From Luteitalea pratensis (GTDB lineage: Bacteria; Acidobacteriota; Vicinamibacteria; Vicinamibacterales; Vicinamibacteraceae): a stretch of DNA of 64,000 nt. This document shows positions 46,967 through 55,846 of this stretch, one piece after another. The translations under genes were made by a program, and so were the position numbers. The DNA lies in contig NZ_CP015136.1 in the NCBI RefSeq assembly GCF_001618865.1, forward strand, positions 3,135,001 through 3,199,000. The letters are read 5' to 3'. The notes under the pieces were generated by a model that was given only the letters and a program-made list of their open reading frames with translations, did no database searches and had not been told where the DNA came from. The first letter of the stretch is position 1; every line of letters starts with the position of its first letter.

Positions 46967-47497
46967 ATGCGACGAAAGCTGATGTGGGTGCTGGTGGTCG
47001 GCGGCATGAGTGCGGGCGCGACCGGGTACATGGGGACGGTCATGGCGACTCCGGCGTCGGGGTTCACGTCGACGTCTCTCGCGGTCGGGCGGCTGGGGGA
47101 GTTCGATGTCATGCATAAGCTCGTGTGGGACGACCCTGACCCCACTACTTCGAAAAAGAACGTGTGGCACTCCACCCAGAAAACGAAGGGGGACTCCGAT
47201 CTCTACGTGCAGAGCAATCTGTGGGTCCCCGGCGGTACTTCCGGGTGGCACACACACCCGGGCCACAGCTTGATTACCGTCACGGCGGGGACGGTGACCG
47301 CCTACGACGGGGCGGATCCGACCTGTACGCCCAAGGTCTACACCGTCGGGATGACGTTCGTCGACGAAGGGGGAGACCATGTGCACGTGATCCGGAACGA
47401 GGGTGCGGTCGATGCGCGGACGATTACCGTGCAGGTGCTGCCGGCCGGAGCGACGCGGCGCATTGATGCTCCGGCCAACCCGGCGTGCACCTTTTAG
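46967..47497 (+). CDS. Secreted cupin-domain protein
   Basis: This 176-residue protein has a signal peptide (LMWVLVVGGMSAGATGYMGT). The cupin barrel (about 70-165) shows PGGTSGWHTHPGHSLITVTA and GDHVHVIRNEG, so the usual His ligands are present. GAAGGAGATCAA provides a ribosome site. It is a paralogue in layout of the cupin at 16087, and here it is in an operon with a zinc protease, which hints at a shared envelope or extracellular role. The ligand is unknown. Confidence 0.82.
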   Translation: MRRKLMWVLVVGGMSAGATGYMGTVMATPASGFTSTSLAVGRLGEFDVMHKLVWDDPDPTTSKKNVWHSTQKTKGDSDLYVQSNLWVPGGTSGWHTHPGHSLITVTAGTVTAYDGADPTCTPKVYTVGMTFVDEGGDHVHVIRNEGAVDARTITVQVLPAGATRRIDAPANPACTF

Positions 47498-47549
47498 TCT
47501 TGGTCCTTCGAGGCCGTGGAGCCATCAGCCGCGTGACTCTGGACACGCA

Positions 47550-47747
47550 ACGGCGAGCGGCCAAGTCCACCATTGGCGACGGTCTGCGGGCCCGAAGTGG
47601 TGGTAGCCGAGAAGTGGAGGCGAGCCTTGCGTGCCGCGTCCTGAACCGGATGACTGAGCTTGGCAGGCCCGAGTCCTCTGCGATCGCTCGGTGACGAGCC
47701 GTGGGTTGGGGTAGTGCACTTCCGGACCGAGCCATGCACCAAACGCC
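47550..47747 (+). mobile_element. IS5-family right-end fragment R1-i
   Basis: From ACGCAACGGCGAGCGGCCAA the sequence joins IGDGLRARSGGSREVEASLA, CRVLNRMTELGRPESSAIAR and a TGA at 47692-47694, ending with the right repeat AGCCATGCACCAAACGCC (47730-47747). The left part is missing. Confidence 0.75.
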
Positions 47748-47878
47748 CCTCGTGTGGCGGCCCTCTGCGAAAGAATGCGTATACGATGCGCCATCGCAGC
47801 GCTGGGGTCGTGATGGTACTGACACCATCGCCGGTCCCGTGTTCAGGTAGGCCAGCTTACGCCCATGTCCCTCCGGAG

Positions 47879-48658
47879 CTAAATCGATCCCGCCTCGACC
47901 ATGTAATTGTTCGCCGTGCACATCGCAGCGTCGTCGGAGGCGAGGAAGAGCGCCATTCGCGCGACGTAGACCGCTTCGATCGGATCAGGCAGGCACTGCG
48001 CCGCGAGCTGCGCCGCCAGGCCACTCGGCGTCACCCACAAGCGCTTCTGACGCTCGGTCATCGTCCAGCCCGGAACGAGCGTGTTGACCCTGATCCGGTG
48101 CGGCCCGAGGTCGCGGGCCATGCCGCGCGTGAGTCCATGCACCGCCGCTTTGGCCGTCGTGTACACGGGAAACCCGCCGCCGGCCCGCCACCACGAATCC
48201 GATCCCAGGTTGATGATCGATCCGCCGCCGGCCGCGATCATGCCCGGCGCGACCGCCTGTATCGCGAAGAACATGTGACGCAGGTTCGTCGCGATGCGCT
48301 CGTCGTAGAACTCGGGCGTGACGTCTTCCCAGGAATGACGGTCGTCACGGGCGGCATTGTTGACCAGCACGCGTGCCGGCCCGTGAGCCTCCGCGACCGC
48401 AGCGACCGCGCGCCGCAGTGCGTCGATGTCGCGGAGATCGCACGGCTCGAATTGGACACGCCCGCCGCCGTCCTGGAGCTCCGCCGCGAGCAGACGCCCA
48501 CCGTCGACGTCGAAGTCGAGGAATGCGACGCGCGAGCCCTGGCCGGCAAATGCACGGACGATCTCCATGCCGATACCGGACGCTCCGCCGGTCACGATGA
48601 CGCTGGCATCCTGCAGACTGGGATAGTTCGCAAACGAGTGCGCTGAGGACGCTGCCAT
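47879..48658 (-). CDS. SDR dehydrogenase resembling D-xylose 1-dehydrogenase
   Basis: The ATG at 48658 (GGGAGGGATAAGC upstream) gives a 259-residue classical SDR: NAD site VTGGASGIG (22-30), NNAARDDRH (100-108), catalytic Ser153, Tyr166 and Lys170 (LGSDSW; VYTTAK). The blocks YPSL.., VLVNNAARDDRHSWEDVTPE, IATNLRHMFFAIQAVAPGM and ..LFLASDDAAMCTANNY closely match my memory of the Caulobacter XylB (D-xylose dehydrogenase) type. Substrate is thus probably an aldose, oxidised to the lactone. It is followed on the same strand by nothing obvious and preceded by a DUF427 gene. Confidence 0.85.
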   Translation of the reverse strand: MAASSAHSFANYPSLQDASVIVTGGASGIGMEIVRAFAGQGSRVAFLDFDVDGGRLLAAELQDGGGRVQFEPCDLRDIDALRRAVAAVAEAHGPARVLVNNAARDDRHSWEDVTPEFYDERIATNLRHMFFAIQAVAPGMIAAGGGSIINLGSDSWWRAGGGFPVYTTAKAAVHGLTRGMARDLGPHRIRVNTLVPGWTMTERQKRLWVTPSGLAAQLAAQCLPDPIEAVYVARMALFLASDDAAMCTANNYMVEAGSI

Positions 48659-48681
48659 GCTTATCCCTCCCTTACTCCCGA

Positions 48682-48963
48682 CTATGGACGAACTTCGACG
48701 CCGCGCCAGAAGGCGACGCGTCCGGCAATCTCGGCTGCGGCCGCCTTTGGTGACGGGGAGTACCAGGCGGCGTCGCGGTTCGCCTTGCCACCTGCTTGGA
48801 CGTGATAATACGAGGCCTCGCCCTTCCACGGGCAGGTAGTCGTGTGCGAGCTCGGGGTGAAGAACTCGCGCTGCAGCGAGTCCGCCGGGAAGTAGTGATT
48901 GCCTTCCACGATGACGGTATCGTCGGACTCGGTGATCACCGTGTTGTTCCACACAGCCTTCAT
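48682..48963 (-). CDS. DUF427 family protein
   Basis: This 93-residue protein matches the DUF427 core: VIVEGNHYFPADSLQREFFT, TTTCPWKGEASYYHV (the conserved C-PWKG-A-Y segment) and AWYSPSPKAAAAEIAGRVAF. The length is normal for a stand-alone DUF427 domain. It starts 23 bp before the SDR gene in the same direction, so the two are likely co-transcribed. Function unknown. Confidence 0.93.
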   Translation of the reverse strand: MKAVWNNTVITESDDTVIVEGNHYFPADSLQREFFTPSSHTTTCPWKGEASYYHVQAGGKANRDAAWYSPSPKAAAAEIAGRVAFWRGVEVRP

Positions 48964-49008
48964 GCGCTGACATCTCCTGGGCGGACGGTGCCGCCGTTCC
49001 TTCTTGTC

Positions 49009-49345
49009 CGACGTCCGGTCGACCTGGCAGGCAGCAGCGGTTCTCGGATCTGGCGATCCAGACCGCCATGACACTCCGACTCGTCTTCCACTTGCCGTTG
49101 CGCCAGACGGTCGATGACGCGACCGTGGGCATTGCCCTGGTAGGCGCGGCGGCCGGTGACATCGCCAGCGTCACGGCGGACGCGGCCTCCGACACGGCCG
49201 CCTTCTATGAGGCCGCGAGCGCGCGACACGCGCAGGTGGTCGTGCCGCCGACCAGGACGGCACGGGTATCGCGCCGCGGGCCACGATCGAAGGCTCGCGA
49301 TCGCGTGATCAGCGAGGTGGAAACACTCGGGCGACGCGGCAGCAA
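49009..49345 (+). mobile_element. IS5-family internal fragment R1-j, no ends
   Basis: It starts with RPGRQQRFSDLAIQTAMTLR and FHLPLRQT, jumps to VDDATVGIALVGAAAGDIAS and YEAASARHAQVVVPPTRTAR, and ends near ETLGRRGS. Both terminal repeats are missing. It lies against the M28 peptidase remnant. Confidence 0.75.
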
Positions 49346-49744
49346 ACGGGAGGGCGAGGTAGCGAAAGGTGTTCCCCCGGTCACCGCTGCCAGTGAGCTG
49401 TATGTCCAGGGGCCTCGACTGACCGGTGTGGACCTCGACGACCGATTGCTGGCGGTTGTCGCGCCGTACGGCAGCGTCTCCCTCGACGGGAGCATGGACG
49501 AGCCTCCGTACCTTCTTTTGCAGGGGCGGCGACTTCACGACGTTTGCGCAGGCAGGGGTACCGACGGCGTCCTTTTTCAGCGGCATCCACGGCGACTACA
49601 CCAGCCGACCGATTCGGCCGACAAGATCGATTATCAGAAGGTGCGAAGTGTCGCCCACGACGCGGCGCTAGTCGCCTGGCATCTGGCAGACGCCGAGCAG
49701 CGACCCAAGGCGAAGCCGCTCCCGCCCGAGTTGACCGTGCCCTG
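49346..49744 (+). pseudogene. C-terminal remnant of an M28-family peptidase
   Basis: After the IS fragment, sequence in one frame (VTAASELYVQGPRLTGVDLD) is followed by GDFTTFAQAGVPTASFFSGI and HGDYTS in a second frame, and then returns to the first with LHQPTDSADKIDYQKVRSVA. This is the D-x-x-F-...-GVP...-G-x-H-.-.-Y-H-x-x-x-D end of M28 peptidases, which carries one zinc ligand. The N-terminal two-thirds are missing and two frame changes occur. It ends at a TGA at 49742-49744. Confidence 0.75.
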
Positions 49745-49910
49745 ATGCACCATCGGTCATGCACGGCAGCATGGACCCGGTCGGACTGCCTCCGGCAGGC
49801 GGCCACGCCGTCCGTTCCGTCCACACCATTCACCTTGTTCCTGTGATGACCTTCTTGCTACATACGGGGTGTGGAGTCCGGAACCGGGAACATGAGCATC
49901 GCCCTCGATC

Positions 49911-49934
49911 GCGGGCCGTCGATCGACGGCCCGC
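49911..49934. other. Perfect 24-bp palindrome
   Basis: GCGGGCCGTCGA is followed at once by its exact reverse complement. No T-run follows, so a terminator is unlikely; a protein-binding site or cruciform is possible. Confidence 0.6.
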
Positions 49935-50034
49935 GGGTGGCTCGCCGCAGCGCTGGCAGTCGTGGTCAGTGCAAACGAGGCTCGAATCTCACGGCGCTCG
50001 AACTTGCGTGGAGAGGCCTACGAGTCCAGGGTCG

Positions 50035-50051
50035 TGCCATGCACCAACGCC
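50035..50051 (+). mobile_element. Solo IS5-type right terminal repeat R1-k
   Basis: TGCCATGCACCAACGCC differs by one base from the consensus AGCCATGCACCAACGCC; the sequence just left of it resembles the pre-terminal part of R1-f. No transposase code remains. Confidence 0.6.
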
Positions 50052-50326
50052 GTAAGTTCGCGCCGTACGCGACTCGTTGCCACCGGCACCATACCGCCAA
50101 GCGACTTGAGAACTTGTGGACCGGCTTGTCGGAACCAGGTGCACCTCATAACCGAATGACTTTGTAGCCCTACACCGGTTCTCTGCGTTCAGTGCTTCGG
50201 TTTGCCGTTTCAGACAGGACATAGAACCTCGCGCGCCAATCCGTGAAGAGTCCGCATCGCACCTGTCCTGCAAGATAAGCTGAGCCGCCCTTCTGCCATA
50301 CTCATTGGCACAGGAGACTCGCCACG

Positions 50327-52315
50327 ATGAAGGTCTTTGCACTTGTCGCTGCGCTGACGTTGGCGGCTGTTCCCGCGTTGGGGCAGACCACTGAGATCAG
50401 AAATCACATTCCCAATGCCGCGCCCCCCAAGGCTGTCGCCACCGGCCCGGAGACCAAGCCCGAGTGGGACTACGTGCGCCGCGTCGAGATGGTACCGATG
50501 CGCGACGGGACGAAGCTCTACACGGTCATCCTGATTCCGAAGGTCGCGAAGAACGTGCCGATGATTCTGACGCGCACGTGCTACAACGCAGAGGCTCGCG
50601 CTGCCGCTCGTCGCGTACCGAACGCCACCGGCAACGCCACGGCCCCGGCCGGCGGCGGCCGAGGAGCGGGCCCGCGCGCCGAACCTGTCGATTCGCCTCG
50701 ACTGATCAACCAGCTCGGCCTGCCCGACGAAGTGTTCGTCAACGCCGGATGGATTCGCATCTATCAGGACGTCCGCGGCAAATACCACAGTGAAGGCGCG
50801 TATCTGATGACGCCGCCGCCGGTGGGCCCGTTCAATGCGACCGGCGCGGACGACACCACCGACGGCTACGACACGATCGACTGGCTGGTGAAGAACGTGC
50901 CCGAGTCGAATGGGCGCGTCGGCATGCTCGGCTCCAGCTATGAGGGCTACACCGTGCAGATGGCCCTGCTCCACCCGCATCCCGCGCTGAAAGTTGCGTT
51001 GCCCGAAAGCCCGATGACCGATGGCTGGATGGGCGACGACTGGTTCCACTACGGCGCGTTCCGCCAGACCAACCTCGATTACTTCCTGCGACAGACGACC
51101 GCCCGCGGCGCCGAGACGAACGTCACCCATGGCGCGGCCGACGACTACACCGCATTTCTCCGGCGTGGTTCGACAGGAGACGTGGCGCGTTTTCTCGGCG
51201 CCGACAAACTGCCGTACTGGAAGACCGTCGAGTCGCATCCCGCCTACGATGCCTTCTGGCAGTCGCAGGCGCTCGACCAACTGCCGGGCCACACGCCTCT
51301 CAGCGTGCCGACGATGTGGCTGCAGGGATTGTGGGACCAGGAGGACATGTGGGGCGCGATTCACAGCTTCCGCGCCGCCGAACCGAGGGACCAGACCAAC
51401 ACCATGAACTACCTGGTGATGGGGCCGTGGTTCCACTCCCAGGTGAATCGTGAAGGCCGTGCCCTGGGCCCATTCGTGTGGGACGGCGACACGACACACT
51501 ACTTTCGCCGCGAAGTCATGATGCCGTTCTTCGCGCAGTACCTCGTGGACGGCGCGCCGAGAGCGACGACGCCGCCGGTTCTGATCTACAACACCAGCGG
51601 CAATCACTGGGACCGCTTCGACAGGTGGCCGCTCAGTTGTGCGAAGGGTTGCGCCGGCACGTCGCAGCCGCTGTATCTCACCGCGGGCAACGCGCTCAGC
51701 TGGGACGCTCCCCGATCTGGCGCCGAGTTCACGAGCTACGTCTCAGACCCGGCCAAGCCGGTGCCGTATCTCCCGCGTCCGGTGACCCGCGACAACTGGC
51801 GGACGTGGCTGGTGACCGATCAGCGTTTTGTCGACGGGCGTCCCGACGTGATCACGTTCGTGACCGATGCGCTGGATCAACCACTGCGCATGAGCGGCAC
51901 GCCGGTCGTCAATGTCATGGCGTCGACGTCGGGCACCGACGCAGACTTCGTCGTGAAGATCATCGATGTGTTTCCGGAAAGCGCCGAGGACGGATGGAAG
52001 GGCTACGAGTTGCCACTGGGCATCGACATCTTCCGCGGCCGCTATCGCAAGAGTTTCGAGAAGCCCGAAGCGTTCACGCCGGGCCAGCCGGAGCTCGTGA
52101 AGTTCGACCTGCCGCAGGTCAACCACACGTTCCTGCCGGGGCACCGCGTCATGGTGATGGTGCAGAGCTCGCTTTTCCCGCTCTACGATCGCAATCCGCA
52201 GACCTTCGTGCCGAACATCTTCAACGCGAAGCCCGAGGACTACAAAGCGGCTGAGCAGAGGATCTGGCACGCGAGCGGAAAGGCGAGCTTCATCGAGATG
52301 CCGGTGGTGAAGTAG
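50327..52315 (+). CDS. CocE/NonD-family secreted hydrolase (S15-like)
   Basis: This 662-residue protein has a signal peptide (MKVFALVAALTLAAVPALGQ). The alpha/beta-hydrolase core shows MRDGTKLYTVILIPK, YQDVRGKYHSEG and the nucleophile elbow GMLGSSYEGY with Ser204; the acid is likely the Asp in LWDQED and the base the His in GPWFHSQVN. The C-terminal 230 residues are the X-Pro dipeptidyl-peptidase C-terminal-type beta domain (RPDVITFVTDALDQPLRMSG, VNHTFLPGHRVMVMVQSSLF). Alpha-amino-acid ester hydrolases and cocaine esterase share this layout. GGAGACTC gives a fair ribosome site. Probably periplasmic. Confidence 0.9.
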   Translation: MKVFALVAALTLAAVPALGQTTEIRNHIPNAAPPKAVATGPETKPEWDYVRRVEMVPMRDGTKLYTVILIPKVAKNVPMILTRTCYNAEARAAARRVPNATGNATAPAGGGRGAGPRAEPVDSPRLINQLGLPDEVFVNAGWIRIYQDVRGKYHSEGAYLMTPPPVGPFNATGADDTTDGYDTIDWLVKNVPESNGRVGMLGSSYEGYTVQMALLHPHPALKVALPESPMTDGWMGDDWFHYGAFRQTNLDYFLRQTTARGAETNVTHGAADDYTAFLRRGSTGDVARFLGADKLPYWKTVESHPAYDAFWQSQALDQLPGHTPLSVPTMWLQGLWDQEDMWGAIHSFRAAEPRDQTNTMNYLVMGPWFHSQVNREGRALGPFVWDGDTTHYFRREVMMPFFAQYLVDGAPRATTPPVLIYNTSGNHWDRFDRWPLSCAKGCAGTSQPLYLTAGNALSWDAPRSGAEFTSYVSDPAKPVPYLPRPVTRDNWRTWLVTDQRFVDGRPDVITFVTDALDQPLRMSGTPVVNVMASTSGTDADFVVKIIDVFPESAEDGWKGYELPLGIDIFRGRYRKSFEKPEAFTPGQPELVKFDLPQVNHTFLPGHRVMVMVQSSLFPLYDRNPQTFVPNIFNAKPEDYKAAEQRIWHASGKASFIEMPVVK

Positions 52316-53134
52316 CGGCCTGCGACGCGCACCCTGAAAGACGTCCGGTCGCGTTTTCGCGGGAGTCATTGCCAGGAGCGGGGCGCGTCAGGCTCATCGC
52401 CGGCCCGCTTTCGCTAAAGCTCCGGCGCGGCAACCTTCGCCAAGAAGGCGCGAAGGTTGGAGGTATTTTGGAGGCGGCGGGACACCGTGCCCGATCTGGT
52501 GGTTTACGGGAGGGTTCCACCAAAGTGGAGGAATGCTTCACCCACCGCGCGTACGAGACAGTCAGCAAGACTTCCCGCTGCCGCGTGCCGGGGGCCATCG
52601 TAGCTATCCACTAACCGTCACGGTCGGTGCCGCGGCTGCCGCGCACGGCCGCAGCCCCTGAGGCCGCCACCAGTGGCCTTCCGCTCGACGCTGTGGAGCA
52701 CTATGCAGTCGACCGGCCTGCAGTGCCGTAAGCCGCGCACTGCCTGACGTATTCGGTAGACACCACGGCGAGGTGGGATGCGTCCATGAGGACACGCTTG
52801 CCAACCACCGGGCGCTTGGTCTTGCCTGACAGTCCTCGCGGAAGGCATGGAACGGATGAGGTGTGGCTATACTTCGCACGGTTGCCCCGAGCAAAGTCCG
52901 GCCTGAAGGTGCGGTCTGACCCGAGTGCCAGCGTGTCAGCAGAGGAGAGACGATGACTGAGGGTCTGCTTTCTCGGGCCGCCTCCGTCCCTCGGCCACCA
53001 GCGTGGGCGCCCCGGTGGGACGCCGCTGGTTCCACACGGCGGCAGCTGTGATGCTCACCCTCACCATCGTTGGTTTCCATCGATACAACCTGCGCGGCGT
53101 CGGTATGGGCGAGTGCACGATCGACCCGGCCGTG
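52316..53134. other. 819-bp intergenic region with a hairpin and tRNA-like scrap
   Basis: CAACCTTCG (52431-52439) and CGAAGGTTG (52451-52459) form a 9-bp stem. It is followed by TTTTGGAGGCGGCGGGA, the same stretch seen near 2210, which resembles a tRNA/tmRNA 3' flank without a complete RNA. No gene recognised. Confidence 0.4.
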
Positions 53135-55846
53135 ATGACGCGCCACTGGTCGTTCCTGCGCGACGCGCTGTCCAGCAGCTTGGTCATGCTCGTCACCCTG
53201 TGTCAGGCGGGCCTCCTCGAGGCGCAAGGGCTGCAGCCCTGCACCCTCGTCGGAACAGTCCAGGACGCCAGCGGGGCCGCGCTTGCCGAGGCGGAAATAG
53301 AGGTGACGAGTTCCAGCTTGATTGGAGGCCCGCGTCTGACGCGGACGGATGCTCTCGGTCGGTATCGCGTGTTGAGTCTGCTGCCGGGACCGTACAGCAT
53401 TCGCGTTCAGTTCCCAGGGCTGGCCGACGCCATCCGCGAGAACGTCGAAGTCTCGGCTGGTTCGACGCTGACCATCGACGTCACGATGACGGCGGTCGCC
53501 GCTGCGGAGCGGGTCGATGTGTCGGGTCCCCTCGTGGATGTCACGACCGCGTCGTTCGTCACCACGATCGACTCGAACTTCCTGAACGATCTGCCGACCA
53601 ACCGTTCGTTCGCCGAATTAATCAACCTGGCCCCGGGTGTCACGCGCAGCGCTGGATTCGGCGGGACGATTCTGAGCAACGCGCTGTACGTGGAGGGCGT
53701 CTCGGTCACCGAGCCGCGGCGGCAGCAGGCATGGGTGGCCTTCCCGTATCAGTGGCTGCAGGAGTTGACAATATCGGTCCTCGGTGCCGACGTCGCGCAC
53801 GGAGAATCGACGGGTGTGAGCGCCAATGCGGTGCTTCGGGCCGGCGGCAATCAGTTCCATGGCGGCGTGGACGCCTGGTTGGTGCGGCCGAACTGGGCCG
53901 AGTCGAGCGAGGATGTCGTTCCCAGGCGCATCCTCTCCTGGTGGCAGCTCGACGCGCAGCACGGCGGGCCGATTCGTCGCGATCGGCTGTGGTACTTCGG
54001 TGGACTCGACTATCACTGGCTGAACGATCGGCCGTCAGGCTTCGCAGGACCGGGAGAGCGGTCGGATCGCACCGCGCGGGCACTCGGCCGGCTGACGGCC
54101 GCCCCGCGCGACAACCTGCGGCTCGAAGGGTTCGTCGCTCGCAACAACGCCGAGCAGGAAGCGTTCAACGTCGGCCCGGCTTTCCCGATCGAGGTATCGT
54201 CAGACGTTCGTCAAAGGGATTGGACCTGGAGCGCGAAATCCACCTGGACCGAGGGCCCGCGGACACTGATCGAAGCGAGCATTGGAGGTTACGACTCCTT
54301 CCGTGCGGTGGATCCACACCCGCCCAACAGTCGTGTCGCGCCACCGCCGAGGCTCGATTTCCGTCTGGGCTTGACGGGCAACGCGCGCAGCTACTCGGAC
54401 GAGGAGCCACGGGATGTCCGCGCGCGGATCGTAATGACGCGCGTCCTCGAATCGCGAGCGGGAACGCATCAGGTCAAGGCTGGCGTCGAGCACGCTGCCA
54501 GCCGTTCCGGGGCGCGCACGGGCATTCCCGGCGACATCGAGTACCGGTCATTGGATGGCACGCCAACCGGCGCGTACGAATGGCACGGCAATGAAACGAC
54601 GGCCACCGGGCGCCGTACGGCCCTTTGGATCCAGGATCAGTGGCAGATCGGGCGGCGACTGTCGTTGACTGCTGGCCTGCGGGCCGATCATCATCGCGCC
54701 TCGGTCCCCGGCCTGGGCCAGGTCTTCGAGACGACGCCGGTGGCGCCGCGCGTCGGGCTCGCGTGGGACGTGGACCAACGCCACGCCACCGTATTCAAGG
54801 CTCATTACGGGCGCTACGCGGACTCACTTCTACTCAATCGGGTGGCCTTCGTCGACACGACGCGGGTCAGCCCGGAGATCTTCCTTCAGGCGTTGCCGGA
54901 CGGGACCTACGTCGAAACGCTCCGCGTGACACCGTCCACCGACAACAGGGCCATCGATCCGAGCATCTCGCATTCGTTCGTCGACCAGGTCGTCGTCGGG
55001 CTGGAGCAGACCTTCGCGCGCCGCTTCCTCCTGCAGGCGCTCTACGTCGGTCGACAATTCGACAACTTCATGTCCCTGGTCGATACGCGATCCGAATGGC
55101 TACCCACCGCACGCCTGGATCCCGGTCCGGACGGACGCGCTGGTACCGCGGACGATGTCGGACTGCTGCAAGTGTTCAAGCAGACAATGCAGGGCAACGA
55201 GTTCTACTTCTATACCAATCCCGATGGCGCGTTTCGTCGGTACGACGGTGTCCAGCTCGTCGTGCGAAAAACCTACGGCGACGGCTGGCAGGCGCAGGCC
55301 TCGGTGACCAGGGCGAGGACGGACGGAACCATTGGCAATACGGACTTCACCAACGCTGGCGAGAACGACACAGGCCAGCAGGTGGGCACGACCAATCCTG
55401 GCGTGTTCTTGAACCCGAACGCACAGATCAACGCCGAGGGGCGAGCCCCGTTCGACTTCAGTGAGGTGAAACTTCTCGGATCGTGGCGAGCGCCATGGTG
55501 GGGCGGATTCCTCGTCTCCGGTGTTTTCCGTGCGCACAGCGGAACACGATGGGAACGGCAAGTGAGCTTTCCCTCCGCCGACCTCGCGCTTAGTCCTCTG
55601 ACTGTCCGTGTCGAGCCGCGCGGTTCGCGGACGCTCCCTTCGGTCCGCAATCTCGACCTGAGAATTGAGAAGACGATGCGAGTGCCCGCCATCGGCGGGA
55701 CGTTCGGCCTCTATGCCGACGTACTGAATGTGACCAACCAGTCCACGCCGCGTTCGGTCTTTGGCTCCTCGGGCTCGCAATTCGGGTTGCTGCTTAACTA
55801 CACCGACCCCAGACTTCTTCGCGTCGCCGCGCGCCTCAGTTTCTAG
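53135..55846 (+). CDS. Oar-like TonB-dependent receptor with carboxypeptidase-regulatory domain
   Basis: The ATG at 53135 is preferred because it starts a signal peptide (SSSLVMLVTLCQAGLLEAQG); upstream starts exist at 53105 and 53003. The protein is about 903 residues. A CarboxypepD_reg-like domain (LVGTVQDASGAALAEAEIEV ... YSIRVQFPGLADA) leads into a TonB plug (SFAELINLAPGVTRSAGFGG, GVSANAVLRAGGNQFHGGVD) and a long barrel ending in ARLSF, with the expected terminal aromatic residue. It is an outer-membrane import or adhesion protein. It is convergent with the kinase gene, whose end abuts it at 55843. Confidence 0.9.
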   Translation: MTRHWSFLRDALSSSLVMLVTLCQAGLLEAQGLQPCTLVGTVQDASGAALAEAEIEVTSSSLIGGPRLTRTDALGRYRVLSLLPGPYSIRVQFPGLADAIRENVEVSAGSTLTIDVTMTAVAAAERVDVSGPLVDVTTASFVTTIDSNFLNDLPTNRSFAELINLAPGVTRSAGFGGTILSNALYVEGVSVTEPRRQQAWVAFPYQWLQELTISVLGADVAHGESTGVSANAVLRAGGNQFHGGVDAWLVRPNWAESSEDVVPRRILSWWQLDAQHGGPIRRDRLWYFGGLDYHWLNDRPSGFAGPGERSDRTARALGRLTAAPRDNLRLEGFVARNNAEQEAFNVGPAFPIEVSSDVRQRDWTWSAKSTWTEGPRTLIEASIGGYDSFRAVDPHPPNSRVAPPPRLDFRLGLTGNARSYSDEEPRDVRARIVMTRVLESRAGTHQVKAGVEHAASRSGARTGIPGDIEYRSLDGTPTGAYEWHGNETTATGRRTALWIQDQWQIGRRLSLTAGLRADHHRASVPGLGQVFETTPVAPRVGLAWDVDQRHATVFKAHYGRYADSLLLNRVAFVDTTRVSPEIFLQALPDGTYVETLRVTPSTDNRAIDPSISHSFVDQVVVGLEQTFARRFLLQALYVGRQFDNFMSLVDTRSEWLPTARLDPGPDGRAGTADDVGLLQVFKQTMQGNEFYFYTNPDGAFRRYDGVQLVVRKTYGDGWQAQASVTRARTDGTIGNTDFTNAGENDTGQQVGTTNPGVFLNPNAQINAEGRAPFDFSEVKLLGSWRAPWWGGFLVSGVFRAHSGTRWERQVSFPSADLALSPLTVRVEPRGSRTLPSVRNLDLRIEKTMRVPAIGGTFGLYADVLNVTNQSTPRSVFGSSGSQFGLLLNYTDPRLLRVAARLSF

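Larger units (their letters stand above)
49745..50326. other. 582-bp intergenic region with a palindrome and an IS end
   Basis: No gene is recognised. It contains a 24-bp palindrome at 49911-49934 and a solo IS5-type right terminal repeat at 50035-50051 preceded by ACGAGTCCAGG, as in R1-b and R1-f. Confidence 0.4.
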
